The notes under the pieces: generated by a model | Database searches by the model: none | Told to the model about the DNA's origin: nothing | Seen by the model: the letters and a program-made list of their open reading frames with translations, nothing else | Program-made: the position numbers and the translations under genes | DNA from: Bordetella genomosp. 10 | Lineage (GTDB): Bacteria > Pseudomonadota > Gammaproteobacteria > Burkholderiales > Burkholderiaceae_B | Direction of reading: 5' to 3' | Assembly: GCF_002261225.1 (NCBI RefSeq) | Contig: NZ_NEVM01000005.1 | Coordinates: forward strand, 2,914,001 to 2,978,000 | DNA: 64,000 bases | Part shown: positions 9,177-17,901 of the stretch, in pieces | Numbering within the stretch: position 1 is the stretch's first letter | Layout: each line of letters starts with the position of its first letter

Positions 9177-10129
9177 GCCCAGCCATCCTGCCCGCCCCTT
9201 CCGCCTGCCATGCCGTCGTCGTCGGCGGCGGCACCATGGGCGCGGACGTCGCCGTGGTGCTGGCGCGCGCCGCCTGCCGCGTGACGGTGGTCGAACGCGA
9301 CGCCGCGCGCCACGCGGGCATCCTCGACAGCGTGCGCGCGAATCTCGCGCAGCGCGGGCTGGAACGGCATGCCGCGGGCGTGTCCGTGGCGGCGGCGCTG
9401 GAGGACGTGGCCTGGTCCGACGTGCGCCTGGTCATCGAATGCGTCCCGGAATCGCTGCCGCTGAAGCAGGCGCTGTTCGCCGACCTGACGCGGCTGGCGC
9501 CGGCCGGGGCCTTGCTGGCCAGCAACAGTTCCAGCTTCCCCATCAGCCACATCGGCGCCGGCCTGCCCACGCGCCAACGCATGCTGGGCCTGCACTTCTT
9601 CATGCCGGCGCACCTGGTGCCGCTGGTCGAAGTGGTGCTGTCGGCCGACAGCGACCCGGCCGCGGGCGAGGCCCTGCATGCCTTCATACGCCGCTGCGGC
9701 ATGGTGCCGGTGCTGGTGCGCAAGGACGTGCCGGGCTTTCTCGGCAACCGGTTGCAGCATGCGTTGACGCGCGAAGCCTTCGCGCTGGTGCAGGACGGCG
9801 TGGCGAGCGCGGAGGACGTCGACGCCGCCGTGCGTTTCGGTTTCGGCTTCCGCTTTCTCGCCGCGGGGCCCATCCTGCAGCGCGACCACGCCGGCCTGGA
9901 AGTCCATTGCGCCGCCACCGCCACCACCTACCCCTCGCTGTCCAAGGCCGACGGCCCCTTCCCCGTCCTCACCGAACGCGTCGCCGCCGGCAAGCTGGGC
10001 ATGAAGACCGGCGAAGGCTTCTTCAAATGGACGCCGGAGACCATCGCCGCGGAGAAGGCGCGCTACGCGCAGACCTTGCGCGCGGCGCTGGCGCTGATCG
10101 AAAGCGAACTGCCGCCGATCGAGCCGTGA
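9173..10129 (+). CDS. 3-hydroxyacyl-CoA dehydrogenase-family oxidoreductase
   Basis: NAD-dependent dehydrogenase of 318 residues. The N-terminal Rossmann domain shows HAVVVGGGTMGADVAVVLA with the acidic NAD-selecting ERD after the second strand. The catalytic region has SNSSSFPIS and LHFFMPAHLVPLVEV, where His is the expected base. The C-terminal domain starts DVPGFLGNRLQHALTREAF. The family includes 3-hydroxybutyryl-CoA dehydrogenase, L-gulonate 3-dehydrogenase and L-carnitine dehydrogenase. In this operon, with a sugar-acid dehydratase, a hydroxy-acid substrate is more likely than a fatty acyl-CoA. ATGA overlap with the GntR stop indicates coupling. Confidence 0.87.
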   Translation: MSPAILPAPSACHAVVVGGGTMGADVAVVLARAACRVTVVERDAARHAGILDSVRANLAQRGLERHAAGVSVAAALEDVAWSDVRLVIECVPESLPLKQALFADLTRLAPAGALLASNSSSFPISHIGAGLPTRQRMLGLHFFMPAHLVPLVEVVLSADSDPAAGEALHAFIRRCGMVPVLVRKDVPGFLGNRLQHALTREAFALVQDGVASAEDVDAAVRFGFGFRFLAAGPILQRDHAGLEVHCAATATTYPSLSKADGPFPVLTERVAAGKLGMKTGEGFFKWTPETIAAEKARYAQTLRAALALIESELPPIEP

Positions 10130-10143
10130 TCGCCATGATGCCT

Positions 10144-10164
10144 CGCCGGGACCGCATCCCGGCG
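10144..10164 (+). terminator. hairpin after the catabolic operon
   Basis: CGCCGGGA, a five-base loop CCGCA, then TCCCGGCG form a perfect 8-bp stem starting 15 bp after the dehydrogenase stop. No T-run follows, so it is a possible rho-independent-like or mRNA-stabilising structure, not a textbook terminator. Confidence 0.4.
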
Positions 10165-10239
10165 GGATAGCCGCGCACGGAATCGCGGCACTCAGGCGTG
10201 CCCGTAAGCGTGGAATCGCGCGGGATACGCCTGCCCGCG

Positions 10240-11649
10240 CTACAGCAGCTTGCCCGGATTCATGATCCCGGCCGGGTCGAGCAGCTTCTTGATGTCCTGC
10301 ATCAAGCGCAGCTCCAGGGGATGCTTGTAGCGGTGGAAGTACTCGCGCTTGAGCTGGCCGATGCCGTGCTCGGCGCTGATGCTGCCGTTGTAGCGCATGA
10401 CTTCGTCCATCACTTCGGCGGTGATGGCCTCGCCCTGTTCGGCGGCCCAGGTGCGCGGCGCGCCGGCCGGGCGCGAGATGTTGTAGTGCAGGTTGCCGTC
10501 GCCGAAGTGGCCGAAGATGAAGGGCCGCACGCCCGCGTCCACCGCTTGCAGGCGCTTCTCGCACGACGCCATGAAGGCGGGAATGTCCTCGATGGGCAGC
10601 GAGATGTCGTGCTTGAGATGCGGGCCGTCGGCGCGCTGCGCCTCGGAGATTTCCTCGCGCAGCTTCCACAGCGCCTGCAACTGGCTCAGGGAGGCCGACA
10701 CGGCCGCGTCCAGGCACAGCTCCTGTTCCAGGGCCTGGCCCATGACGGCTTCCAGCAAGGCGTTCAGGCCGTCCTCGTCGACGCTGTCCGCCAGCTCCAC
10801 CAGCACGTAGGCCGGATAGCGCTGCGCGAATGGCTCCTGCACGCCTTCGGCATGCGTCAGCACCAGGTCCACGCAATCGCCCGTGAAGAATTCGAAAGCC
10901 TGCAGGCGCGCGCCGCATTGGCCGTACAGCAGCTCGAACAATTGCAGCGCCTGCCGCGAGGAGGAGACCGCCGCCAGCACCACCGCGCGCACGTCCGCGC
11001 GCGGCAGCAGGCGCAGCGAGGCCGCGGTGATCACGCCCAGCGTCCCTTCGGAGCCGATCAGCAACTGCTTGAGGTCGTAGCCCGTGTTGTCCTTGCGCAA
11101 GGGCCGCAGTCCGTGGAAGACCTCGCCGTTGGGCAGCACGGCCTCCACGCCCAGCACCAGTTCGCGCGTCATGCCGTAGCGCACGACGTTGACGCCGCCG
11201 GCGTTGGTGGCCAGGTTGCCGCCGATCTGGCAGGAATCCTCGGCGGCCAGGCTCAGCGGCAGCAAGCGGCCCGCCTCCTGCGCCGCGCGGCGCAGATTGC
11301 CCAGGATGCAGCCGGCCTCGGCCACCAGCGTGTTGGCCACCGTGTCCAGCGACCGCACCGCGTTCATGCGGTCCAGCGAAAGAATCACGTTGTCGGCCGA
11401 ACCGTCCGGCGTGGCGCCGCCGCACAGCCCCGTATTGCCGCCGCGCGGCACCACCGGCACGCCGGCGTGCTGGCACAGGGCCAGGCAGCGCGAGACCTGC
11501 TCGACGTTACGCGGCCGCACCACCGCCTGGGCCTGTCCCTTGTAGATGCCGCGCCAGTCCGAGAGCCAGGGCGCGATGCCGTCCGGATCGATGGTGACCA
11601 CGTCGGCGCCCAGCGCCTCGACGAGTTGGGAAGCAATAGTCTTCGTCAT
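10240..11649 (-). CDS. FAD-binding oxidoreductase, D-2-hydroxyglutarate/D-lactate dehydrogenase type
   Basis: Flavoprotein of 469 residues that oxidises a D-2-hydroxyacid. The PCMH-type FAD domain covers about residues 35-215, with VVPRGGNTGLCGGATP, CQIGGNLATNAGGVNVVRYG and LIGSEGTLGVIT. The C-terminal FAD-oxidase domain contains FIFGHFGDGNLHYNIS and SAEHGIGQLKREY, with His residues that bind metal and substrate in D-2-hydroxyglutarate dehydrogenase and D-lactate dehydrogenase. The protein ends LDPAGIMNPGKLL, typical of this group. It is upstream of and convergent with the sugar-acid operon; functional linkage is not shown. The RBS is GGGGG seven bases before the ATG. Confidence 0.9.
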   Translation of the reverse strand: MTKTIASQLVEALGADVVTIDPDGIAPWLSDWRGIYKGQAQAVVRPRNVEQVSRCLALCQHAGVPVVPRGGNTGLCGGATPDGSADNVILSLDRMNAVRSLDTVANTLVAEAGCILGNLRRAAQEAGRLLPLSLAAEDSCQIGGNLATNAGGVNVVRYGMTRELVLGVEAVLPNGEVFHGLRPLRKDNTGYDLKQLLIGSEGTLGVITAASLRLLPRADVRAVVLAAVSSSRQALQLFELLYGQCGARLQAFEFFTGDCVDLVLTHAEGVQEPFAQRYPAYVLVELADSVDEDGLNALLEAVMGQALEQELCLDAAVSASLSQLQALWKLREEISEAQRADGPHLKHDISLPIEDIPAFMASCEKRLQAVDAGVRPFIFGHFGDGNLHYNISRPAGAPRTWAAEQGEAITAEVMDEVMRYNGSISAEHGIGQLKREYFHRYKHPLELRLMQDIKKLLDPAGIMNPGKLL

Positions 11650-11666
11650 TTTTCTACCCCCGGAGG

Positions 11667-11699
11667 TTCGGATCAGGGAATTCGGATCAGGGAATTCGG
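11667..11699. repeat. 14-bp tandem repeat before the FAD dehydrogenase
   Basis: The unit TTCGGATCAGGGAA occurs at 11667-11680 and 11681-11694 with a partial third copy (TTCGG). It occupies the leader between moeB and the dehydrogenase and begins just upstream of the dehydrogenase ribosome site. Confidence 0.8.
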
Positions 11700-11716
11700 C
11701 GCGGCGGCGGCCGCCC

Positions 11717-12466
11717 TCAGCGGCCGGCGCATACCGCGCATTCGCGATCGCGCGGCACGTTCATGCTGCGCCATTGCATATTGCGCACGTCGAGGTGCAG
11801 CAGGCGGCCCGACAGGCTGGTGCCCACGCCCGCCAGCAGCTTGAGCGCCTCGGCGGCCTGCGTGCTGCCGATGATGCCGACCAGCGGCGCGAACACGCCC
11901 ATGGTGGCGCAATTGGCCTCCTCGACGTCGTCGGCTTCGGGAAACAGGCAGTGGTAGCAGGGCGCGGCATCGTCGCGCAGGTCGAAGACGCCGACCTGCC
12001 CGTCGAAGCGGATGGCCGCGCCGGAGACCAGCGGCTTGCGGTGCCGCACGCAGGCGCGGTTGATCTGGTGGCGCGTGGCGAAGTTGTCGGAGCAATCCAG
12101 CACCACGTCGGCGGCCGCGACCTGCTCGTCCAGTTCGGCGCCGAGCAGCCGGCGTTCGAGCGCCTGCACCTCGATGCCGGGGTTGAGCGCCAGCAGCGTG
12201 GCGCGTCCCGATGCCGCCTTGGGCTGCCCCAGGCGATCCGTGGTGTGCAGCAACTGGCGCTGAAGATTGCTCAGTTCGACGATGTCGTCGTCCGCCAGCA
12301 CGATGTGGCCGACGCCGGCGCTGGCCAGGTACATGGCGGCCGGCGAACCCAGGCCGCCGGCGCCCACCACCAGCGCCCGCGCGCCGAGGAAAGCCTCCTG
12401 GCCTTCGATACCCAGCTCGTCGAGCAGGATGTGGCGCGCGTAGCGCAGTAACTGCTGGTCGTCCAT
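11717..12466 (-). CDS. moeB: HesA/MoeB/ThiF-family adenylyltransferase
   Basis: E1-like enzyme of 249 residues that adenylates the C-terminus of a sulfur-carrier protein (MoaD in molybdopterin synthesis or ThiS in thiamine synthesis). Features are the nucleotide loop VVGAGGLGSPAAMYLASAG, the Arg-containing ELSNLQRQLLHTTDRLG, VLDCSDNFATRHQIN, and two zinc-binding cysteine pairs (CYHC and CAVC). MoeB is preferred over ThiF by length and overall sequence; no moa or thi genes are adjacent. It lies 79 bp upstream of ctpA on the same strand. Confidence 0.88.
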   Translation of the reverse strand: MDDQQLLRYARHILLDELGIEGQEAFLGARALVVGAGGLGSPAAMYLASAGVGHIVLADDDIVELSNLQRQLLHTTDRLGQPKAASGRATLLALNPGIEVQALERRLLGAELDEQVAAADVVLDCSDNFATRHQINRACVRHRKPLVSGAAIRFDGQVGVFDLRDDAAPCYHCLFPEADDVEEANCATMGVFAPLVGIIGSTQAAEALKLLAGVGTSLSGRLLHLDVRNMQWRSMNVPRDRECAVCAGR

Positions 12467-12545
12467 GTGGTCTTGCCGGTGTCTGGTCTTGCCGGTATCG
12501 CGGCGACGGCCGGGGCCATCGCCAGGATACGCAAGGCCGCGCCGC

Positions 12546-14036
12546 TCAGCGCTTCTTGGACGGGCTCGGCTCCACGCCGTCCGGCGTGATGATCATGCGC
12601 TCGGTCGGCGCCGACGCGCCCGCCTTGGCCGCCGCGGCGGTGGCATCCTTGGCGTCCTTGGCATCCTGGTTGGACGCGGTGCGCGGCTGCGCCTTCTGGA
12701 TGGGCTTGCCTTGCAGCGCATTGACGGCCTGCTTGAGCTGGAAGTCGTCCTTGCCGCCGAACTCGAACACCTTGGTCGGCGGATTGGCGGCTTCATCCGC
12801 GGCGGAGGACTTGAACTCGATCTTGGGCTGGAGCGGGTTGTCCAGGTGATGCTGCAGGTCGGCTTCGCGCGGCAGGCGGAACAGGTCGCCTTCGGCGGTG
12901 TCGGCCACCACGTAGTCGGGTTCGATGCCGGTGGCCTGGATGGAGCGGCCGCTGGGCGTGAAGTAGCGCGAGGTGGTCAGCTTGATGGCCGTGTCCTCGG
13001 TCAGCGGCAGGATGACCTGCACCGAGCCCTTGCCGAACGTGCGGTTGCCCATCACCTTGGCGCGCTTGTGGTCCTGCAGCGCGCCGGCCACGATTTCCGA
13101 GGCCGAGGCCGAGCCGACGTTGACCAGCACCATCATCGGCACCGTCTTGACCCAGGCCGGCAGGCCGGCCAGGTAGTTGGTCTCGCCGCGGGCGTATTCG
13201 GACGGCGTGGCCAGGTACTTGTGGCGCGCATCCGGGGTGCGGCCGTCGGTCGAGACCACCAGCGCGTCGGGAGGCAGGAAGGCGCCGGCCACGCCGATGG
13301 CGCTGGTCAGCAAGCCGCCGGGATCGTTGCGCAGGTCCAGCACCAGCGCCTTCGGCGCCTGCTTGGCGCCCAGCTCGGCCAACTGGCGGGCCAGGTCGGA
13401 ACCGGTCTTTTCCTGGAACTGGGCGATGCGCACGTAGGCGACGCCGTCGTCCAGCATCTTGCTGCGCACGCTGCGCACCTTGATGACGTCGCGCACGATA
13501 TGGAGCACGATGGGCTGCGGCTGGTTGGCGCGCAGGATGGTGAGCGTGATCGGCGACTTCGGCGCGCCGCGCATCAGCTTGACGGCGTCGTTCAGCGCCA
13601 TGCCCTTGGTGGAGGCGTTGTCGATCTTGGTGATCAGGTCGCCCGCCAGCACGCCCGCGCGCGCCGCCGGCGTGTCCTCGATGGGCGAGATGACCTTGAC
13701 GAAGCCGTCCTCGGCGCCCACTTCGATGCCCAGGCCGCCGAACTCGCCCTGGGTCTGCGTCTGCATGTCGCGATAGGCGTCGGCGTCCAGGTAGGCGGAG
13801 TGCGGATCCAGGCCCGAGACCATGCCGGAGATGGCGTTCTTGATCAGGGTCTTGTCGTCGACCGGCTCGACGTAATTGTTCTTGATGGCGCCGAACACGT
13901 TGCTCAGCGCGCGCAGCTCGTCCAGGGGCAATGGGCTGCCGCGTTGTGCGACGGCGGTCACGCCTACGCTGAGCAGCACGCCGGCAACGACACCGACCGA
14001 TACCAGACCGAAACTGCGATACTTGCGAGTGCCCAT
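12546..14036 (-). CDS. ctpA: S41-family C-terminal processing peptidase
   Basis: Periplasmic, membrane-anchored serine protease of 496 residues which trims C-termini of envelope proteins and acts on peptidoglycan-hydrolase regulators. A signal anchor lies at about residues 8-28 (FGLVSVGVVAGVLLSVGV). A PDZ domain follows at about 95-170 (EFGGLGIEVGAEDGFVKVI, then AGVLAGDLITKIDN). The S41 catalytic domain has VLDLRNDPGGLL, GSASASEIVAGAL with the catalytic Ser, and GNRTFGKGSVQ with the catalytic Lys. The C-terminal tail of about 60 residues is Ala/Lys/Asp-rich. The ATG at 14036 was chosen (AGGA nearby, signal sequence follows). It is 34 bp after envC, with which it is functionally related. Confidence 0.94.
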   Translation of the reverse strand: MGTRKYRSFGLVSVGVVAGVLLSVGVTAVAQRGSPLPLDELRALSNVFGAIKNNYVEPVDDKTLIKNAISGMVSGLDPHSAYLDADAYRDMQTQTQGEFGGLGIEVGAEDGFVKVISPIEDTPAARAGVLAGDLITKIDNASTKGMALNDAVKLMRGAPKSPITLTILRANQPQPIVLHIVRDVIKVRSVRSKMLDDGVAYVRIAQFQEKTGSDLARQLAELGAKQAPKALVLDLRNDPGGLLTSAIGVAGAFLPPDALVVSTDGRTPDARHKYLATPSEYARGETNYLAGLPAWVKTVPMMVLVNVGSASASEIVAGALQDHKRAKVMGNRTFGKGSVQVILPLTEDTAIKLTTSRYFTPSGRSIQATGIEPDYVVADTAEGDLFRLPREADLQHHLDNPLQPKIEFKSSAADEAANPPTKVFEFGGKDDFQLKQAVNALQGKPIQKAQPRTASNQDAKDAKDATAAAAKAGASAPTERMIITPDGVEPSPSKKR

Positions 14037-14070
14037 GCACACATCCTGATTTTGGTTTGCCGAAACGCTT

Positions 14071-15612
14071 CTACTGGGCCAACCAAAGGGCTGGGTCCAC
14101 TGGCGCGCCACCGTGACGAACTTCAAAGTATAGGCCCGATTCCACTTGGCCGCCCGTGGCGCCGACCGTGGCGATGGCCTCGCCGGCCGCGACGCGGTCG
14201 CCCACCTGTTTGAGCAGGCTCTGGTTATAAGCGTAAACGGTTAAATATTGCTGACCGTGATCGACAATGATGAGGTTGCCGAAGCCCCGCAGCCAATTGG
14301 CGTAAACCACGGTGCCGGGGGCCACCACGTGCACGGGAGCGCCTTCCGGCGCGCGCAGCACGATGCCGCGCCAGGTGCCGCCGTCGGGACGGCCGACCCC
14401 GAAACGGCCCTGGATGGTGGCGCCGCTCACCGGCATCGGCAGGCCGCGCCGCAGGCCCTGCCCGGCCGGCGGCTGCGGACGCGCCGCCACGGGCGGCTGG
14501 CGCGCCGGTTCAACCGGTTTTAAGCCTTCGAGATTGCCCCGCGCCACCGGACGGCCGGCGTCCTTCGCGGCGGCTTCGGCCTCGGCGGCCTGGCGCGCGG
14601 CCGTGGCGGCGGCGGCCGCATCGCGGCGGGCGGCGGCCTCGGCCTGTTCCCGCGCCTGGGCCGCGTCCTTCTGTTCCTGCGCCCGGCGCGCCAACTGGGC
14701 GGTGCGCTCGGCCTGCTCAGCCTTGCGGCGGGCGTCGTCGGCCTTGCGACGGGCGTCTTCCTGCGCCTTGCGGCGCGCTTCCTCGGCCTTGCGGGCGGCC
14801 TCGGCCTCCGCCTGGCGCCGCGCCTCCTCCGCCTTGCGGCGGGCTTCCTCGGCCTGGCGCGCCTCTTCGGCCTGTTTCTCGATGGCGGATTGCAGGTCGT
14901 CGATCAGGCGGCTCATGCGCTGGTCGTCGCGCCCCAGCTTGGTGGCTTCCTCGCGCTGGGCGTTGATCTGCCCTTCGATGCGCGCCAGCACCGTGGCGCG
15001 CTCCTTCTGCTGCACCACCAGGGCGTTCTTCTGCTCGGCCGTTTCCGCCACCACCTTGTCGATCTCGGCGCGGCGGGCGTCGGCGCGGCCCTGCAACTGG
15101 GCCAGCCGGTCGAGGTCCTGCCGCAGGGCCTGCACCGTTTGCGTGCGGGCCTGCGAGACGTAATCCAGGTAGGCCAGGTTGCGGCCCAGTTGCTGGGGGT
15201 CGTCGCCCGACAGCAGCGCGGTCCAGGGCGACAGGCCGCTGGTGTACTGCGCGCGCAGTTGGCGCGCCAGTTCCGCGCGCCGCTGCGCCAGCACGTCCTG
15301 CTGGCTGGCGAGCTGCTTCTCCAGGCTGGCCAGGTCGGCCTGGGCCTGCCGGCTCTGCTCGCCCAGCTCCGCCAGGCGGCGGTTGATCTGCGAGATGGCC
15401 GTTTCGGACTGGCGCAGCGCGTCGGCGGCCTCCTTGCGGTCCGACTCGCGCTGCTCGATGGTCTTCTGCAGCGACTGGATACGGTCGCGCAGCGCCGATT
15501 GCTGGCGCTGCGCCTCGGTCTGGCGCTGTTCCAGGTCCGCGGGCGCGGCCCAGGCCGCAACGGCCGGCAGCACCAGGGCGGCCGACCATACCAGGCATGC
15601 AGCCAGACGCAT
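14071..15612 (-). CDS. envC: murein hydrolase activator EnvC family (degenerate M23 domain)
   Basis: Periplasmic coiled-coil protein of 513 residues that activates amidases during cell separation. The signal peptide is residues 1-22 (MRLAACLVWSAALVLPAVAAWA). Residues 25-350 form a long coiled coil rich in Ala, Arg, Glu and Gln, with repeated AEEARRKAEEARR. The LytM/M23 domain occupies about 395-513. Its zinc ligands appear lost: TWRGIVLRAP stands where active enzymes have His and Asp, and VYAYNQ stands where the HxH His is expected, as in non-catalytic EnvC. The gene starts 5 bp after gpmA stops and precedes ctpA, an order common in Betaproteobacteria. Confidence 0.92.
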   Translation of the reverse strand: MRLAACLVWSAALVLPAVAAWAAPADLEQRQTEAQRQQSALRDRIQSLQKTIEQRESDRKEAADALRQSETAISQINRRLAELGEQSRQAQADLASLEKQLASQQDVLAQRRAELARQLRAQYTSGLSPWTALLSGDDPQQLGRNLAYLDYVSQARTQTVQALRQDLDRLAQLQGRADARRAEIDKVVAETAEQKNALVVQQKERATVLARIEGQINAQREEATKLGRDDQRMSRLIDDLQSAIEKQAEEARQAEEARRKAEEARRQAEAEAARKAEEARRKAQEDARRKADDARRKAEQAERTAQLARRAQEQKDAAQAREQAEAAARRDAAAAATAARQAAEAEAAAKDAGRPVARGNLEGLKPVEPARQPPVAARPQPPAGQGLRRGLPMPVSGATIQGRFGVGRPDGGTWRGIVLRAPEGAPVHVVAPGTVVYANWLRGFGNLIIVDHGQQYLTVYAYNQSLLKQVGDRVAAGEAIATVGATGGQVESGLYFEVRHGGAPVDPALWLAQ

Positions 15613-15617
15613 CGCTA

Positions 15618-16370
15618 TCAGGCCTTCTTCGCCTTGCCCTGCGCCGCCACCGCGGCCATCGCGGCCTCGATCGCCGCGGGGTCGCCCAGGTAGTAGTGAC
15701 GGATGGGGCGCAGGTCGTCGTCCAGCTCGTACACCAGCGGCTGGCCGGTGGGGATGTTCAGGCCGACGATGTCCTCGTCCGAGATATTGTCCAGGTGCTT
15801 GATCAGGGCGCGCAGGCTGTTGCCGTGGGCGGCCACCAGCACGCGGCGGCCGGCCTTGATGGCCGGCGCGATGGACTCGTTCCAGAACGGCAGCACGCGC
15901 GCCACCGTATCCTTCAGGCATTCGGTGGCCGGCAACTGGTCGGCGGGCACCTTGGCGTAGCGGCTGTCGAAGCGCGGATGGCGCTCGTCGTCCGGCGACA
16001 GGGGATCGGGCGCGATGGCGTAGGCGCGGCGCCAGATCAGCACCTGCTCGTCGCCGAACTTGGCGGCGGTTTCCGCCTTGTTCAGGCCCTGCAGGGCGCC
16101 GTAGTGCCGCTCGTTCAGGCGCCAGCTATTGCCCACGGGGGTGTACATGGCGTCCATGGCGTCCAGCGCGATCCACAGGGTGCGGATGGCGCGCTTGAGC
16201 ACCGACGTGAAGGCGACGTCGAAGGCGTAGCCTTCCTTTTTCAGCAGCTCGCCGGCGGCGCGGGCCTCGGCCCGGCCCTTTTCGGTCAGGTCCACATCCG
16301 TCCAGCCGGTGAAACGGTTTTCGAGATTCCACTGGCTTTCGCCGTGGCGCATCAGAACGAGTTTGTGCAT
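15618..16370 (-). CDS. gpmA: 2,3-bisphosphoglycerate-dependent phosphoglycerate mutase
   Basis: Glycolytic enzyme of 250 residues interconverting 3- and 2-phosphoglycerate. The phosphoacceptor is His9 in [12 protein letters not shown]; other signatures are [41 protein letters not shown] and the second histidine loop [13 protein letters not shown]. Length equals that of dPGM enzymes. It heads the gpmA-envC-ctpA run on the minus strand and is divergent from the rhodanese-grxC-secB operon. Confidence 0.97.
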   Translation of the reverse strand: MHKLVLMRHGESQWNLENRFTGWTDVDLTEKGRAEARAAGELLKKEGYAFDVAFTSVLKRAIRTLWIALDAMDAMYTPVGNSWRLNERHYGALQGLNKAETAAKFGDEQVLIWRRAYAIAPDPLSPDDERHPRFDSRYAKVPADQLPATECLKDTVARVLPFWNESIAPAIKAGRRVLVAAHGNSLRALIKHLDNISDEDIVGLNIPTGQPLVYELDDDLRPIRHYYLGDPAAIEAAMAAVAAQGKAKKA

Positions 16371-16540
16371 GGTGGGATCACATGAAACGGAAGTTGAAAA
16401 AACCGCGATTGGCGCTCATTTTATAATTGCTGGCTTGTACCCCGCTGACACCCCCTCCCGGCCAGGCCGCCGAACGGGCGCGCGGCCTCGTCTTCCGCGA
16501 TCGAACATCGTGGATAAACCGTGATATTTCAGGACCTTCC

Positions 16541-16957
16541 GTGGATTTTCTGCACTTTTTGCTGGGCCAGAACAACATCTTCATCCTTGCGGTCGCGGTG
16601 GTTTCCGGCGTCATGCTGCTGATGTCCACCCGCAAGGGCGGTTCCGGCGGCGTCAGCACCGCCGAAGCCATCCAGATGATCAACCAGCGCCAGGCCGTCT
16701 GGGTCGACGTCCGCCCGGTCGAGCAGTTCCAGGCGGGCCACATCGCCCAGGCACGCAGCGTGCCGGCCGGCGACATCGAGAAAAAGGCCGCCTCGCTGCC
16801 CAAGAACAAGCCGCTGGTGGTGGTCGGCCAGATCGGCCGCGACGCCTCCAAGGCCGTGGCGGCGCTGCGCGCCGCCGGTTTCGCCGACGTGGTGGCGCTG
16901 GACGGCGGCATGAAGGCCTGGAGCGATGCCGGCCTGCCGGTTACTCAGCGGGCTTGA
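16541..16957 (+). CDS. rhodanese-like membrane-anchored protein (YibN-like), catalytic Cys absent
   Basis: Protein of 138 residues with one N-terminal membrane helix (NNIFILAVAVVSGVMLLM, about residues 10-28) followed by a rhodanese domain: VSTAEAIQMINQRQAVWVDVRP, GHIAQARSVPAGDI and a closing GGMKAWSDAGLPV. At the active-site loop the sequence is LVVVGQIGRDASKA; a glycine replaces the catalytic cysteine, so sulfurtransferase activity is unlikely. E. coli YibN, which precedes grxC-secB-gpsA in the same order, also lacks a canonical loop. A GTG start at 16541 (VDFLHFLLGQNN) is chosen because the membrane segment then begins normally; an in-frame start at 16427 would add 38 unlikely residues. 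Confidence 0.85.
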   Translation: MDFLHFLLGQNNIFILAVAVVSGVMLLMSTRKGGSGGVSTAEAIQMINQRQAVWVDVRPVEQFQAGHIAQARSVPAGDIEKKAASLPKNKPLVVVGQIGRDASKAVAALRAAGFADVVALDGGMKAWSDAGLPVTQRA

Positions 16958-17048
16958 ATCCCCGCCCGTGGCGGTCAACGAGCCTCAACCCCCTGCGTGG
17001 CCTGAGCGGCGACCCGCCTTCATCCCACGGTAAGCCTAGAGACGCAAA

Positions 17049-17306
17049 ATGAAGAAAGTCGTGATGTACGCAACCGGGTATTGCCCGTACTGCTCGCGCG
17101 CCGAGCAACTGCTCAAGCAGCGCGGCGTCGAGCAGATCGAGAAAATCCTCATCGACCAGGATCCCGCCCAGCGCGACGTCATGATGCAGCGCACGGGCCG
17201 CCGCACGGTGCCGCAGATCTACATCGGCGAGGACCACGTCGGCGGCTGCGACGACCTGTACGCGCTCGATCGCGCCGGCAAGCTGGCGCCCATGCTGGCC
17301 GCCTGA
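17049..17306 (+). CDS. grxC: glutaredoxin 3
   Basis: Small cytosolic thiol-disulfide oxidoreductase of 85 residues reduced by glutathione. The active site is CPYC at Cys12-Cys15, followed by the conserved [22 protein letters not shown] glutathione-binding region. It lies between the rhodanese-like gene and secB, matching the E. coli yibN-grxC-secB-gpsA order. Confidence 0.96.
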   Translation: MKKVVMYATGYCPYCSRAEQLLKQRGVEQIEKILIDQDPAQRDVMMQRTGRRTVPQIYIGEDHVGGCDDLYALDRAGKLAPMLAA

Positions 17307-17388
17307 CCGCGCGCCCGTTCCCTATTCCTCGGCGGCGCCTCCGCGCGCCGTCGCAAGCAGCACCCACACCATCCACCAGGAAATCCAC

Positions 17389-17901
17389 ATGGCCGATCAG
17401 GACCAAACCAACCAGCCGTCGTTCAATCTCCAGCGCGTCTACCTCAAGGACCTGTCGCTGGAAATGCCCAACGCGCCGCACGTGTTCCTGGAACAGGAAA
17501 CGCCGCAAGTCGAAGTCAACATCAACGTGGGCGGCCAGCGCCTGGCGGAAACCATTTTCGAATCCACCGTCACCTGCACCGTGACCACCCGCATCAACGA
17601 CAAGGTCCTGTACCTGGTCGAAGCCACGCAGGCCGGTATCTTCGAATTGGCCAACATTCCGGAAGACCAGATGGATCCGCTGTTGGGCATCGTCTGCCCG
17701 ACCATGCTGTATCCCTATCTGCGCGCCAACATCGCCGACGCCATCACCCGCACCTCGCTGCCGCCCGTGCACCTGGCCGAAGTCAACTTCCAGGCCCTGT
17801 ACGAGCAGCGCCTGGCCGAACTGGCCCAGCAGCAGCAAGCGGGCGGCGCCAATGGCAATGACTCCGGCATCATCCTGCCGCCCAATGCCACCCGGCAATA
17901 A
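17389..17901 (+). CDS. secB: protein-export chaperone SecB
   Basis: Tetrameric cytosolic chaperone that keeps precursors unfolded and hands them to SecA. The 170-residue protein contains the SecB core: [31 protein letters not shown], the conserved acidic surface around [24 protein letters not shown], and [20 protein letters not shown]. The C-terminal tail is Gln/Gly-rich. Its 3' end overlaps gpsA by 17 bases. Confidence 0.97.
   Translation: MADQDQTNQPSFNLQRVYLKDLSLEMPNAPHVFLEQETPQVEVNINVGGQRLAETIFESTVTCTVTTRINDKVLYLVEATQAGIFELANIPEDQMDPLLGIVCPTMLYPYLRANIADAITRTSLPPVHLAEVNFQALYEQRLAELAQQQQAGGANGNDSGIILPPNATRQ

Noticed and set aside
14071..15612. EnvC as an active M23 endopeptidase
   Set aside because: The histidines and aspartate that hold zinc in active LytM enzymes are replaced, so an activator role fits better.
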